A DNA stretch of 49,008 nt, from positions 1 through 49,008 of the forward strand of contig CAICTM010000779.1 in assembly GCA_903772945.1 (NCBI GenBank). The letters are read 5' to 3'. Shown here one piece after another: positions 1-10,295 of this stretch (within the stretch, counting starts at the first letter, position 1; the number at the start of each line of letters is the position of its first letter). The stretch is from Seminavis robusta. Its lineage: Eukaryota; Bacillariophyta; Bacillariophyceae; Naviculales; Naviculaceae. The notes below the pieces were generated by a model that saw only the letters and a program-made list of their open reading frames with translations, was not told the DNA's origin and searched no databases. A program made the position numbers and the translations under genes.

Positions 1-403
1 TCGGGGAACGAAGGAGAAGAGAACTCGCTAGGGATGTCCTCTTCGTCTGCAGCCATGAGCTCAGCGTCTCGGCTGGTTTCCATCTGTTCTGAAGAACCAT
101 CATGTTGGAGATGTTAAGTCTCGACAACGCATCAGCGACGATGTTGTGTTCGCCTTGATGTACCGTAGTTCAGGGCCGTATTCTTCAAGAATAAGGCCCA
201 TCGCATTACGCGATCGGTATGAAGTTCTTACATGTAAGATTCTTGTGGTCCGTATGTACAACATTCTTCTGTCCTAGAAGAATGTTACGGAACTCTTTAG
301 AGTTTTACGTTACTGAGAAGTTCCTTTCGTAACGGTGTAGCGTGTTTGAGCAGGGTTGAGCTTCCTGCTGTAGAACGCGATAGGTTTTCCCTTCTGGGAA
401 CAA
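1..403 (-). pseudogene. Ty3/gypsy RNase H fragment, inverted
   Basis: Read on the minus strand from about 400 down to 1, the DNA encodes a Ty3/gypsy RNase H core: a PIAFYSRKLN-like block, then a YTVTERELLS-like block, then a VVHTDHKNL-like block. In gypsy elements this domain follows reverse transcriptase and precedes integrase on the same strand. Here it opposes the integrase that starts at 407. Frames are broken by stops and indels, so it is a remnant. The fragment runs off the left edge of the window. The 8-base end at 1-8 is the reverse complement of 404-411, which suggests an inversion breakpoint. The domain assignment is from family knowledge of gypsy RNase H motifs. Confidence 0.7.
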
Positions 404-406
404 TTC

Positions 407-1573
407 CCCGAGATCGAACATCGTCAGAAGGACGACAACGATATCAAGAAACTCCTCAGGGACAAGCCAAACGACTACAAGAAGCAATCTTTCCCCAGAG
501 GGGATAAGTCTTACGACTTAGTAGTCAAGGACGACAAGATCGTCGTACCTAAGACTATGCAGAAGAAGCTAGTCGAATGGTACCATGGTGTACTGATGCA
601 TCCTGGCGAGACTCGCACAGAACTGACCATCAGCCAACACTACACCTGGAAAGGACTGCGCAAGACTGTGCAGGCCGTATGTCAGCGTTGCCAGAGCTGC
701 CAGATGAACAAACCCAAGACGCGTAAGCTGGGATTGATGCCTCCAAAGACTTGCGAGGAGATCCCTTGGGAAAGACTATGTATTGACCTGATAGGTCCCT
801 ACAACGTCGGGGATCCTAAGAAAAAGAATTCCTGCACACTTCATTGCTTGACAATGATTGATCCCGTAACCGGATGGTTCGAGATTGCAGAGATCTGCTC
901 CAAGGCAGCAGACGAAGTAGCCATTGTCCTAGAACAAACGTGGCTTACTCGGTATCCATGGCCTGCTGAGGTTATCATGGATAGAGGATGTGAGTTCCGC
1001 GCAGAGGTCGAAAAGACTCTCCGGGATGAATATGGACTTCGTCGCAAGTTCATCACTACGCGTAACCCTCAAGCCAACTCTATGGTCGAGCGTGCTCATC
1101 AGACCATACGCAACTTGATCGCTGTTCAAAACATCAAGTGCCAAGACGACCTCGTGAATGGATCCTGGGATGGAGTCCTCACGGCGGTTCGCTTTGCAAT
1201 GAATGCCACGATTCATACCACCTTGCGTGCAACGCCTGCGCAGCTCGTGTTCAATCGTGACGCGATTCACAACGTCCGGTTCGAAGCCAACTGGAAGTAC
1301 ATCAAGGAACGTCGCCAACGACTAATCCAACAGAACAACAATAGGGAAAACGCGACACGTGTCCCTCATCAATACAATGTCAACGATACCGTGATGATTC
1401 AACAGTATCAGCACCGCAAGTACGGTCAGCCAAAGTACAAAGGTCCTTACACTATAGACCGAGTCAATGACAATGGCACTGTACGGCTCCGACATGCTAC
1501 CGCCAATGGCGGCACAGTCTACCAGACTTGGAACATAAGGTATACACCCATACAAGGCCTGATCCCCTTGTAG
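407..1573 (+). CDS. Ty3/gypsy integrase (3' part of pol)
   Basis: The open frame runs from the inversion junction to a TAG at 1571; the first ATG is at 557, but homologous sequence begins earlier, so this is the tail of a polyprotein. It shows the HHCC zinc-binding N-domain (H-x4-H followed by C-x2-C), the first catalytic Asp in CIDLIGPY, the second in VIMDRGCEF and the Glu in NSMVERAH, followed by a C-terminal domain ending in a YKGPYTI-like GPY motif. Integrase inserts retroelement cDNA into the genome. All catalytic residues seem present, so this is the only intact integrase in the window. Copies near 24300, 41500 and 48900 are deleted or truncated. It is followed by a polypurine tract and LTR. 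Confidence 0.9.
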   Translation, partial: PEIEHRQKDDNDIKKLLRDKPNDYKKQSFPRGDKSYDLVVKDDKIVVPKTMQKKLVEWYHGVLMHPGETRTELTISQHYTWKGLRKTVQAVCQRCQSCQMNKPKTRKLGLMPPKTCEEIPWERLCIDLIGPYNVGDPKKKNSCTLHCLTMIDPVTGWFEIAEICSKAADEVAIVLEQTWLTRYPWPAEVIMDRGCEFRAEVEKTLRDEYGLRRKFITTRNPQANSMVERAHQTIRNLIAVQNIKCQDDLVNGSWDGVLTAVRFAMNATIHTTLRATPAQLVFNRDAIHNVRFEANWKYIKERRQRLIQQNNNRENATRVPHQYNVNDTVMIQQYQHRKYGQPKYKGPYTIDRVNDNGTVRLRHATANGGTVYQTWNIRYTPIQGLIPL

Positions 1574-1685
1574 GATTGCCATCGTGCGACGCACATATCT
1601 ACATCCAATCTCATGAGAGTGCCCCGCACTTTAAGTCATATGTTCTCCTTGTCCGACTGCTGTCGCGCCTTCTGTGACCCTTGTC

Positions 1686-1695
1686 AGGGGGCGAA
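1686..1695 (+). other. Polypurine tract
   Basis: AGGGGGCGAA lies directly before the LTR start TGCAATACAC. The same tract occurs, inverted, next to the LTRs at 23793 and 41087 and, slightly changed, at 48656. In LTR retrotransposons this site primes plus-strand DNA synthesis, and its position fixes the LTR boundary. Confidence 0.75.
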
Positions 1696-2123
1696 TGCAA
1701 TACACGGCTCTTAGCCTTATTCGCGACTCGATCCTAGATAGGGTTTGAGTTCGACTCATGACTGAGTCTCTCGTGAATAGTCATTTGAGACAGGGTTCTC
1801 AATGACCGCTCTAGTCATACTAGGTTGATGATGAAACATCGCTCTAGATATTTAGCCAGCGTGGAGTACTTCCACGCTACTAGATCCATGCTAGACGAAT
1901 CTTCCACGCGTTCCGTTTTAGGATCGTGGAGATACGTAGGATTACTACCGCAACCTACTCTATCACACTTTATAGTCTCCCGTGGGAGACCAGATCTACG
2001 ATCCTTTGATGGTGATCTCTCTCGTTGATTAGTTTTCATAGCTTTCTAATCTCTCTCATAACTTTCATTCTCTCAAACACAAAACACTCGAAAGATCTTT
2101 ACACTAGCTTTTAGCGTAGTGCA
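1696..2123 (+). repeat. 3' LTR of gypsy element 1
   Basis: The 428-bp LTR begins TGCAATACACGG and ends GCGTAGTGCA, giving TG...CA termini. Boundaries are set by the polypurine tract on one side and by the shared end point of five family copies on the other. It contains strong inverted repeats, for example AGCGTGGA and TCCACGCT around a 5-base loop, and CTCCC/GGGAG. The LTR is inserted into the LRR pseudogene on its right: LRR coding sequence stops exactly at 2124. Confidence 0.9.
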
Positions 2124-3934
2124 CAGCTGTCCTGTGAGCTGATTTTGCCCTACTCAGAGACCGCCTTTACCACTAGCAAACTCTCTCATAGATGATAACA
2201 ATCCAAGCTCTGATGGGATCTTCCCTTTGAACAGATTCTGGCTTAGCCCAAGCGATTTCAGAAAGCTCAGCCGACTGAACTCTGTGGCAATTTGGCCTGT
2301 CAAGCCATTACCATCCAATGAAAGAAAATCTAAAGAGGGCATCAGCAAAATTTCTGTTGGGAGTTGGCCGGAAAGCAGATTGTAATGAAGAGACAATCTT
2401 GTCAAAGCTGACAGTAATCCCAGCGTGGTAGGAATCTGACCTATCAATTCGTTTTGCCCGAAAAGCAATGGTCCAAAGCAGTCATTTGCCGAGTTCTGTT
2501 GGGATCTGGCCAGTGAAATGATTGGAAGTTCATTGAAGCCCAACCAAAGCATCCAGCATAGCAAGCTCTGTCACAATTGTGCCAGTCAGCTGATTCGACT
2601 CAAGCTCCATTCCATTAAGGAAGTCATTTTGTAGAATGCTGTAGGAATGTTGCCTTGCAGCTGACCACTGGAAAATGTCAAAGAAGTTAAGGAAGACATT
2701 TCGTAGAATTTAGTTGGTAGCATATCAGACAATGTCATTGCAGCATCAACATTTTCCAAAGCAAAGCGGGACAGGGAAGTCAAGAGTTCAATCTCGGGTG
2801 GAACTACAGGCGTTAAACCGGGTGAAAGTTCGAGACCGGATAGCCAAAGAGAGGTGAATTGCCCATGGCCGTCATATGAATCCACTCTTGAGGAGTCTGG
2901 CATTTGAATGTAGAATCCCGCGACAAAAAACCCATATCCGCCGGAGAACCACTCACACTCCCTGTTGTTTCATCCATCCATCGCTCCTTTATGCGAGGGT
3001 TCCAATTTTCTCCCTCAAAAGCATAAAAGAACGTAGAAAGAGCAAACAGTTGCGTTTTCCTCCAATCTGGAAGAAATGTTACATTCTGATGATTGGCAGC
3101 AAGCCAATTCCATGCTTTCCATTGGGGGGGTTCACTGCCATCATTGATGCTGGCCAAGGTGTAATCAGGTAGGTTATCCAAAAGCCAATCAAGAACACCT
3201 GTGGGGGCAGACATTGGCACTCCGGAAGGTTCCATGGAACCATAGGCAGTGGGTGTCTCTGTGGAAATGATAACATCGAGCTCTTTTTGTTTTTTGGTTC
3301 CAACCACAAACCCCACAATAATGCCGGCAACAAGTAGCAGCCAAATCAGTGCGGCAAATCTGAATTGCTGTTGACTCTTCCGCTCTTGTTGCTGATGCTG
3401 AGCAGCTTCCAGATCGACTGGATTGGCATGCACCAAGTTGCCAGTGTCATCATCTCCTACAGGATTTGCTTGTGCCAGTGGTGCACCACTAATAACAGTA
3501 CTGTGCACAATTCGAGGCATTTCCATGTGTCTAGAAGTGTCCCTACCAGCACGGACCAGGTCATAGTTCAGAGTTGTCGTGCGTCGCAAATCTTCTCCAG
3601 GTGCTCCCAGGTACGCTCCAGGACGAGTCACCTGCTGTCGTTGTCTTGCATCCCTCTGCAATATCAAGGGCTCTGCCACTGTGGAGGCAGCTACCGAGGC
3701 TGCCTCACAGTCAACTGGCGCAGGTGCCGCCTCTTTGGTGGTTAAGAGGGTCTCCTTTAGAATACCAGCTTCCTTCAAAATGTCAGAATCCTTTACTAAA
3801 GAGTAGTCTACTGTTTCTGGTTTTACCACAACATTGTCATCCAGCTTTGGTTTGGAAATACCATTGGCGTTATCAAGAATATCTATCTTGGAAACCTTGT
3901 TGCTGTAGTCATGGTGAATGCCCGTCATCTCCAA
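2124..3934 (-). pseudogene. Diatom-type LRR receptor-like membrane protein, broken
   Basis: The first 373 codons (3934 down to about 2870) encode an acidic, Gln-rich cytosolic tail, one transmembrane helix (about residues 192-215, core LLLVAGIIVGFVVG) and a juxtamembrane block with a WRKTQLFALSTFFYAF-like motif typical of diatom LRR proteins. LRR units then continue in other frames: 2903-2586 carries LTSLTFSSGQLQGNIP and 2564-2154 carries LSLDGNGLTGQI and ALTRLSLHYNLLSGQLP. At least two frameshifts separate these blocks. The last recognisable codons (NQLTGQL) abut the gypsy LTR, so the 3' end is displaced outside the window. The protein would be a surface or vesicle receptor-like protein of unknown ligand. 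Frameshifts could partly be sequence errors. Confidence 0.8.
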
Positions 3935-4806
3935 CTGTGTTGCTTTGCCATTGCCTCGGTCTCTGCTTGTGTATCATACTCATGATCTTCCATGTGCTTC
4001 TCCATCCTGCCACTTGCTGTCTATGAGGTCCCCCTGGTGCCAGTTATCGTGGGGCTATCCGTGGGGTTGCGACATAGCAAGTGGTGATCAAAACAGCCAA
4101 ACCCTTTGCCCCCCGTAATGGTCCTCACTTCTTGCCCCTGATCCCACAGAACCTAGTCCTGAATTTCGACTGTTCTTTGCTTAAGCCTGGCCCCGGCTGG
4201 CTTCCGTAGATAATTTCATAATTTCCCTACTCTAAAAACCCCGTTTATTAAAACAGTGTGATAACAAGAGAGGGCAGCAGATCCCACGAGGCCCAGCCAA
4301 TCCAAAAAATGCCTAGCTAGGAGGGTGTGGGGTGTGGAGACAAGCTAGGTAGTTTTTTGCTAGAAAGAAGCTAGCGAGAGACTCCAAACTCAATCATAAG
4401 AATAGTCTGTTTTGGTTCACAAACTCCAAGAGCTACGTTCACCCTTGGTTTCTTTCATACGAACTCCCAGCATAAAGAAGTCTGTCAAGTCTAGCTAGCT
4501 AGCTTGTAGCTGATCAAGGTCAGGAATATAGTCCTCTCGTGGTGAGCCCGTGAAAGTGGTTGTCCCTGGCATGCAAGTAATTATTTAAGCTTCGGCACAT
4601 TTGTAAATTCCTGGAAAACACTTACTGTACTTGCACTTCCATCAACCTAGGCCTCCTAGGGCAGTTCTTTCCTACCATTACGGTTCAGTAGAGATCAGAT
4701 TGCTGCAGGTTGGTACACAAACTAGAAGCAGGAGCTTTCTGTGGAGGGCAACTGAAGTAGCTGGGAACAATGATTCCGTTTATAATTCAGCTATTCTGGT
4801 GGTCTC
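3935..4806. other. Intergenic region between LRR and PPR genes
   Basis: No convincing coding sequence. It holds the upstream region of the LRR pseudogene and the 3' flank of the PPR gene, plus one dispersed repeat (4116-4255) that recurs near 21171. Several CTAGCTAG-type tetranucleotide stretches occur around 4310-4330 and 4490-4510. Confidence 0.5.
4116..4255 (+). repeat. Dispersed repeat, copy 1
   Basis: About 140 bp sharing several long blocks, such as CAGAACCTAGTCCTGAATTT and CTGGCTTCCGTAG, with 21171-21295 in the same orientation. Copies differ by substitutions and small indels. No coding potential and no clear termini, so the class is unknown. Confidence 0.75.
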
Positions 4807-7800
4807 TCATGCGGCGGGAAAAGAGACCTCCTTTCCTGGGCGGTCGCTCTCCACCACAGGGCCGTCTTTTAGCCCTCTTCTGACCTCATCCAATTGTAAG
4901 ATGTCTTCAAGTGCTTCCTTCCAGGCTGCATTACGTCGAGAAGCAAGATCACTCGCGGAAACATGCTTCGTAGGGGTGCGCCGCTGTTCGATGTCTGCCT
5001 GACGGCATGACCGCATCAAGTCTAGACATGCCGGTCGAAGCATCTCGTTTTCCAGCCCCAGTTCCCTTAGCATCTCCTGAACATGTGCCACATCAGCGGA
5101 CCCACGAAAGGCTCTACCTGACAATAAGTCTGGCATTAGTATCTTCAATGCCACATGACAATTGTTTCGGCTGACCACGGTACTCGCAGACAATGCTTCC
5201 TGCAGAACAAGCCGGGCTTTTTCTTTCCCTCCCATACGGCGTGCAGCAATGACAACACCCTGCGTAGTAGCGTCATTCGTAGCAGTTTCAGATGCTTTCA
5301 ATTCTTCATAAAGCTCCATGACTTTGCCATAATCCTTGGCTTTAACGCAAGCCAGAATCATCGAATTATAACATGACAAGCCTGGTTGGACTTCGTCGTG
5401 GAACATTCCTAATTTCATTTCTTGAAACAACTTCATGGCCTCTTCTGGTTGATTCCCCACAGCGTAACAGTGCAAAACAGCAGCATACGCCTCCTCGTCG
5501 ATCTTCAGCCCCTTTTGCTTCATTTGTACAAAGATCTCATTGACAAGACTTGAGTCCAGGGCCAAGCTGGAAAACCCACGAAGGGCCGAGCCCCAAACTT
5601 CGGATTCGATGTCTTTGGGATACACAGACGGCAGTCGTCCAAACGCTTCCAGAATAGACCTCGCATTCGTGACATCCCCTGCGGTTATGCAAACTCTGAG
5701 AGATTTTGTAAAAGCTTTGAAGGGCAACGGAGGGGCAACTTGCTGGGCAGTACCACTATCATGACAGGGCACGTCAGAATCGATGGTCGCCGTTGCCTCC
5801 GGCGTCATAGTTTCATCAACGGTATCTAACTCCATCGTGCCAAATTCATTTTGGGTGGTGAACCACGAAGTTTCGAAGCTGCCGTGCAAGTTTGTGTCCG
5901 TGTATTCACTGTGGAAGACATCTCCAGCAAACTGAACGTTTTGAGTTTGCAATGGGGTCGACGACTCTTCGTTGTTATATACGGGTGGATTGTTCAATGA
6001 CTCGAGTGTTTCCTGCTCAAGGGAATCCTGATTACTGATTTCGTGGCTGTTACTGTAGCCCCACGGACTGGCCGGCATTGTTTGATTGGAACGAACATGA
6101 TGATCAACAGACCGAACTATGAGGTCTCGCGCCAGCTTGGAGTCTCCTGTGGCATCACAATAGTCGAGTCCTATTCTCAGCAAGGTTTCCCCTGGGTAGA
6201 AACTCTGGTTCTGCTGAAAAAGCGCATGAAATGGTCGCCTGAGCAGCTCCCACCGTGTGGGGTCAGCACGTGTCGTCCGTGACAATGCCACAATGATATT
6301 TTGCCAAGATTTGAAACTTGGCTCGTATCTGAATCTATTCTTTTTGTCAAGGATGACTTCCAGAAATGCTCGGAGCACATGCACAATGTCACGTTTCTGT
6401 CCCGCCCTGCGAAAAAGGGAATGTGTCAGAATAAATAGTTTCGACAAACATGGGGAGTGCCCCCACGCTTTTTGCTGCTTACCTGTTGCGGTCTGGCCAT
6501 TGAAAAGCTACATCGACAACTGAATCCGTGTCACGACTGTGCCTCAAGCCATTTACCTGGATCATCAACGGCAATTCAATTAGTGTGTAAGCAAGTAGAC
6601 ATACGTACGGTACGAGAGGTTCAATCCTTACTGCCGCGAGTCACCACTCACCTCCATACACAACTTCAAGAGGGAAATGGCGTCGTCTACACTGTCTTCC
6701 CTGGACATCATTTTCATGAGGGTCCGTGTACAAGACTGGGGCAATCTTCTGTTTCTCCTGCCCGCATCCAATGCATAGTCCAGGAGAAAGCGCTTGGCAA
6801 CCCTCAAGTTATTCTCATGATCTAGACAGGTCATACCCATCACAAGAAGTGCATCCGATGACAGTGTCACCTTGAAATCCATCATGTCCTGCAATAGAAG
6901 CGAAACCATGATCCCATTGCCAGCCATTCGTCTCTGCAGAGTCAAGAGCAGTATTTTGTAGGTTGTTTCATCTGGCACGGCATTCTTTTTCATCACGTGG
7001 TAGACTTGCAACAGCGACTCCAAAATGGAGTCCAAAACGAGATTGGGGGCTGTGGAAATACGTGCCAAGATCAAGTTGTATTCTTCAGTCGAAAGGCCAT
7101 CCGTCGTGTTCAAGGCCAGATTCAGCAGTCTTTCAATATCGTCTTCTATAACGTCCTCATCCTGGCTTTTCCCAGTGTCAAAAATGTCCATATCCTCATG
7201 GTTGTGATCATCATCGTCAAAATGATTGTCGTCATCGTCAAAATGCTCGTGGTGGTAATCTTGGGTATCCACTACCGCCCAGTCCGAAGGTCTCATGGAC
7301 TCTAGGAATACACACAACTTCTCCAGTTCCGATTGGCTCTGAATAGCCATGGATGGTTGCAGCTGGTCTTCCAATCCATGAATTTGTGGATGAAAAGAGG
7401 CAGTCTCTCTTCGCATGGATTCGTCCACCTCGACATTCCCATCATCATCATCATCGGTCAAGGCAACTTTATTCTGTTCGCCTGCTGCGGTCGAATCCAA
7501 GGAAAATTTCGGGAAAGGAAGGTCGGCAAGTGCCTTTTGTGCTGATGATTGTTGCTCTGGGATCTTCAGCTCTGCGAATGTCATCTCATTCCCCGGAAAA
7601 CTGAGAATATCATTATCATTTGATGGATGCAAATGTTGTGCTCCAGCGGAAGAAGATAATTTCAGATCGTCCAAACTGTTCACCAACAAATTTTCTTCCT
7701 CGGGAAAGGATTGTTCCTTATCTCCACCAAACTCGTGGTGGTTTCCAAGAAACGTTTTCCAGCCCATCCCAGGAGTGATATTATTTGCTATCCCCATAGT

Positions 7801-8376
7801 GTGCCTCTTCTTCATCTCGTGCTTTCTCCACGCTTTGGCAAAACGTTCACGCAGACCATTCTCTCTTCTTTGGTCAAGAATATTGTCATTCTCTGCTTTG
7901 TCGTCGTCATCTTGAGCCTGGTCGTCGTCGCTTGGCCTCTGTTCTGCCTCCACCTTTTCTTCTTCTTCTTCGACCAGCAAAATGATCTCCTCCATGGCTT
8001 TGGATAAGTCACCTCGAAGGTCCTTCAGCAGTAGAGCTGCTTCTTCTTCTTCTTCATGATATTGAGAACATTGGTCGGTTGCACCAAGTGCTACACCACC
8101 ACTCTGTTCCTTCGTTTGCTCAAATGGATCGTCCACATCATTGGCGCTCGCAGTGGTTGCAAAAAAGGCCCGTGGGATCGACACAGAAACAACTCTTTTA
8201 TTGTTGTGATTGCATCGCCACCATCTGCGAGCCACCTTTCTTGCAATGTCTTGCCGTAGCGATCTTCTCAACAGCGATGGTAACATCACCACCAAAAATT
8301 GACCATGCAATGCATGTAGTGACCACGGTGGGAAAGCAACAGTGAGAAAGCAACAGTGAGAAAGCTGACGAGCCAT
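4807..8376 (-). CDS. PPR-repeat protein, three exons
   Basis: Exons are 8376-6652, 6556-6483 and 6406-4807. Introns of 95 bp and 76 bp have GT-AG ends and keep phase, joining into 1132 codons. The N-terminus is hydrophobic then Arg-rich (LRRSLRQDIARKVARRWWRC around residues 35-54) and resembles an organelle transit peptide; Met31 could also serve as start. Residues about 80-410 are acidic low-complexity sequence including a His/Asp block. PPR-like helical pairs appear near residues 430-540 and again near 900-1000, for example the one containing AYAAVLHCYAVGNQPEEAMK. PPR proteins bind organellar RNA and act in editing, processing or translation; the organelle and target are not visible here. 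The tail is charged and not recognised. Confidence 0.85.
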
Positions 8377-8432
8377 GCGATTGATTGGTTGGCGGCAGCT
8401 CGAGTTCCGGTTGATTTCAATTTTGCTGATTC
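8377..8432. other. 5' flank of PPR gene
   Basis: Short AT-rich stretch between the PPR start codon and the first regular unit of the minisatellite. The repeat therefore lies immediately upstream of the PPR gene and could overlap its promoter. Confidence 0.4.
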
Positions 8433-9260
8433 CTCACAATTTTATTGTAATTTCGCCGATTCCTCACAAATTCATTTTTCCAAAACCATTCCTCACAATT
8501 ACAATTTTTAATTTTCAATTCCTCACAATTCAAATTTTGCCGATTCCTCACAATTCAAAATTTTTAATTTCGAATGCTCACAATTACAATTTTCGATTTT
8601 TGATTTCTCACAATTCAAAGTTTTGATGATTCCTCCCAATTCAATTTTCAAATTTCTCATTCCTCACAATTAAAATTTTTGACTTTCGATTCCTCACAAT
8701 TCAAATTTTGCCGATTCCTCACAATCACAATTATTTCCGAATCCTCACAATTTCATTTTTCAATTTTTAATTTCTCACAATTCCAATTTTGCCGAATTCT
8801 CACAATTTCAATTATTCCTTATTGCTCACAATTACAATTATTGCGGATTCCTCACAATTCAATTTTAATTTCCGATTCCTCACAATTACAATTTTCGACT
8901 TTCGATTCCTCACAATTAAAATTTTAAATTTTTGATTTCTCACAATTCCAATTTTGATGGTTTCTCACAATTCCATTTTTCGAAAATAAATTTCTCACAA
9001 TTTCAACTTTCCTGATTTCTCACAATTTCAATTTTCAATTTTCAGTTTCTCACAATTTCAATTTTAACGATTCCTCACAATTCTATTATTGCCGATTTCT
9101 CACAATTACATTTTTCAAAAACGATTCCTCACAATTTCAATTTTGCTGATTCCTCACAATTTCAATTTTCAGTTTCTCACAATTCCAATTTTTCTGATTC
9201 CTCACATTTCCAATTTGCTGATTTCTCACAATTCTAATTTTCAAAAACGATTGCTCACAG
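8433..9260. repeat. Minisatellite with 25- or 30-bp units
   Basis: The core CTCACAATTnCAATTTT recurs about 31 times. Core start positions by eye are 8433, 8463, 8492, 8522, 8547, 8577, 8607, 8633 (CTCCCAA variant), 8663, 8693, 8718, 8744, 8774, 8799, 8825, 8851, 8879, 8909, 8939, 8964, 8994, 9019, 9049, 9074, 9099, 9128, 9153, 9176, 9201, 9225 and 9254. Spacing falls mostly at 25-26 or 29-30 bp: a short unit (often with GCCGATT) and a long unit with about five extra bases (often AATTT). The array separates the PPR gene (minus) from the acidic protein gene (plus). Open frames within it are a by-product of the repeat. Confidence 0.9.
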
Positions 9261-9431
9261 AAAAGTTTGGTCGATTTTGTCTTGGAATGGTGGAAATGGC
9301 TGACGTGGATTTATGCGCGACTGAGACTGTCCTTCCCACCAGTACAGCACCGCTCCAGAATTGCAGAGCTATGTTGGCACGTTGGCACAAACACAAAAAC
9401 AACAAGCAGACGTTGATCAAGTAAGTTAGCC

Positions 9432-10295
9432 ATGTCAAGCCTCGACAGAACCAAAAGCACCCCAACCACCACCTCTACTAGCGGAAAGATGACTGGTGGT
9501 ACTAGTAAGAGCCCCACCAAGGAGATGAAAATGAACAGTAAAACTGCGCGTCTCCTGTCGTCCTTGCTGTTTTTGACCAACAAAAAGCACCAAAAAAGCA
9601 ACTCCCTGCCCGAGCATGATCTAGATGATACCTCCGCCATGAGCTCTACGGAAGAATTCTCGGAGACTTCGGAATTTAATGCGGCTGTTGCGGAGTTCAG
9701 TGCTCGTGGGTTGATTGCAGAGACCACTGATGATCACAACACTAATGAAGCCACCGAAATGACCAAGCACGACAATAAGCAAGAAGTACGAGAAGGAGAG
9801 GCCGAGCAAGAAGAAATTTCACAAAAAGAAGTTGCACGAGAAGAAGAATATGTTACTCGGAGTGCAGCAATGTTCGAATTTGATGTAGATGAACTTGAGG
9901 AATTGGCTGGACTGGACATTGACAACTTGGAGGATCTGTTGTGTTTGATGGGTCTCAATGATGAACCTCAAGAAGAAAGTGCCAAAGAAGAATCCACACC
10001 ACAAACAGAGACTCCAGAAATCGAAAAAGAAGAGGCTCCAACAACGGTCCAAAAAGAAGAATCCAAAAAGCAATCCACCAAGAAGCCTGATGCCATCGAC
10101 GTACATGGACGCTTTCGAGACGACATCCTCCGGCGACTCAAGAAGCAGTCGAAAGGAACACAAGCAGCCTACACGCCATACACATATGGCAGGAATGGAC
10201 TCAGCTTTGCGACTGAGGAGGAGCACACTCAGGCTGGCTATGATGACGACGAGATCAGCCGGTTTAGCACCAGCACAGTTGGTCTTTATTACTAG
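9432..10295 (+). CDS. Acidic, Glu/Lys-rich protein of unknown function
   Basis: 287 codons from an ATG in context GCCATGTCAAGC to a TAG. The N-terminal 60 residues are basic and Ser/Thr-rich. Residues about 100-235 are Glu-rich with repeated short EE/KEE blocks, probably disordered or coiled. A short hydrophobic and acidic stretch (FDVDELEELAGLDIDNLEDL, near 150) resembles an amphipathic interaction helix. The C-terminus is Tyr-rich and ends GLYY. No domain is recognised. The compositional bias and length make a real gene likely. It is divergent from the PPR gene across the minisatellite. Confidence 0.65.
   Translation: MSSLDRTKSTPTTTSTSGKMTGGTSKSPTKEMKMNSKTARLLSSLLFLTNKKHQKSNSLPEHDLDDTSAMSSTEEFSETSEFNAAVAEFSARGLIAETTDDHNTNEATEMTKHDNKQEVREGEAEQEEISQKEVAREEEYVTRSAAMFEFDVDELEELAGLDIDNLEDLLCLMGLNDEPQEESAKEESTPQTETPEIEKEEAPTTVQKEESKKQSTKKPDAIDVHGRFRDDILRRLKKQSKGTQAAYTPYTYGRNGLSFATEEEHTQAGYDDDEISRFSTSTVGLYY

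Noticed and set aside
8433..9260. Possible CRISPR array
   Set aside because: Units lack unique spacers of constant length and there are no cas genes; the sequence is eukaryotic and the units are degenerate throughout.
8375..9424. Open frames rich in Ile, Pro, His and Asn
   Set aside because: They are translations of the minisatellite, with no start context or domain.
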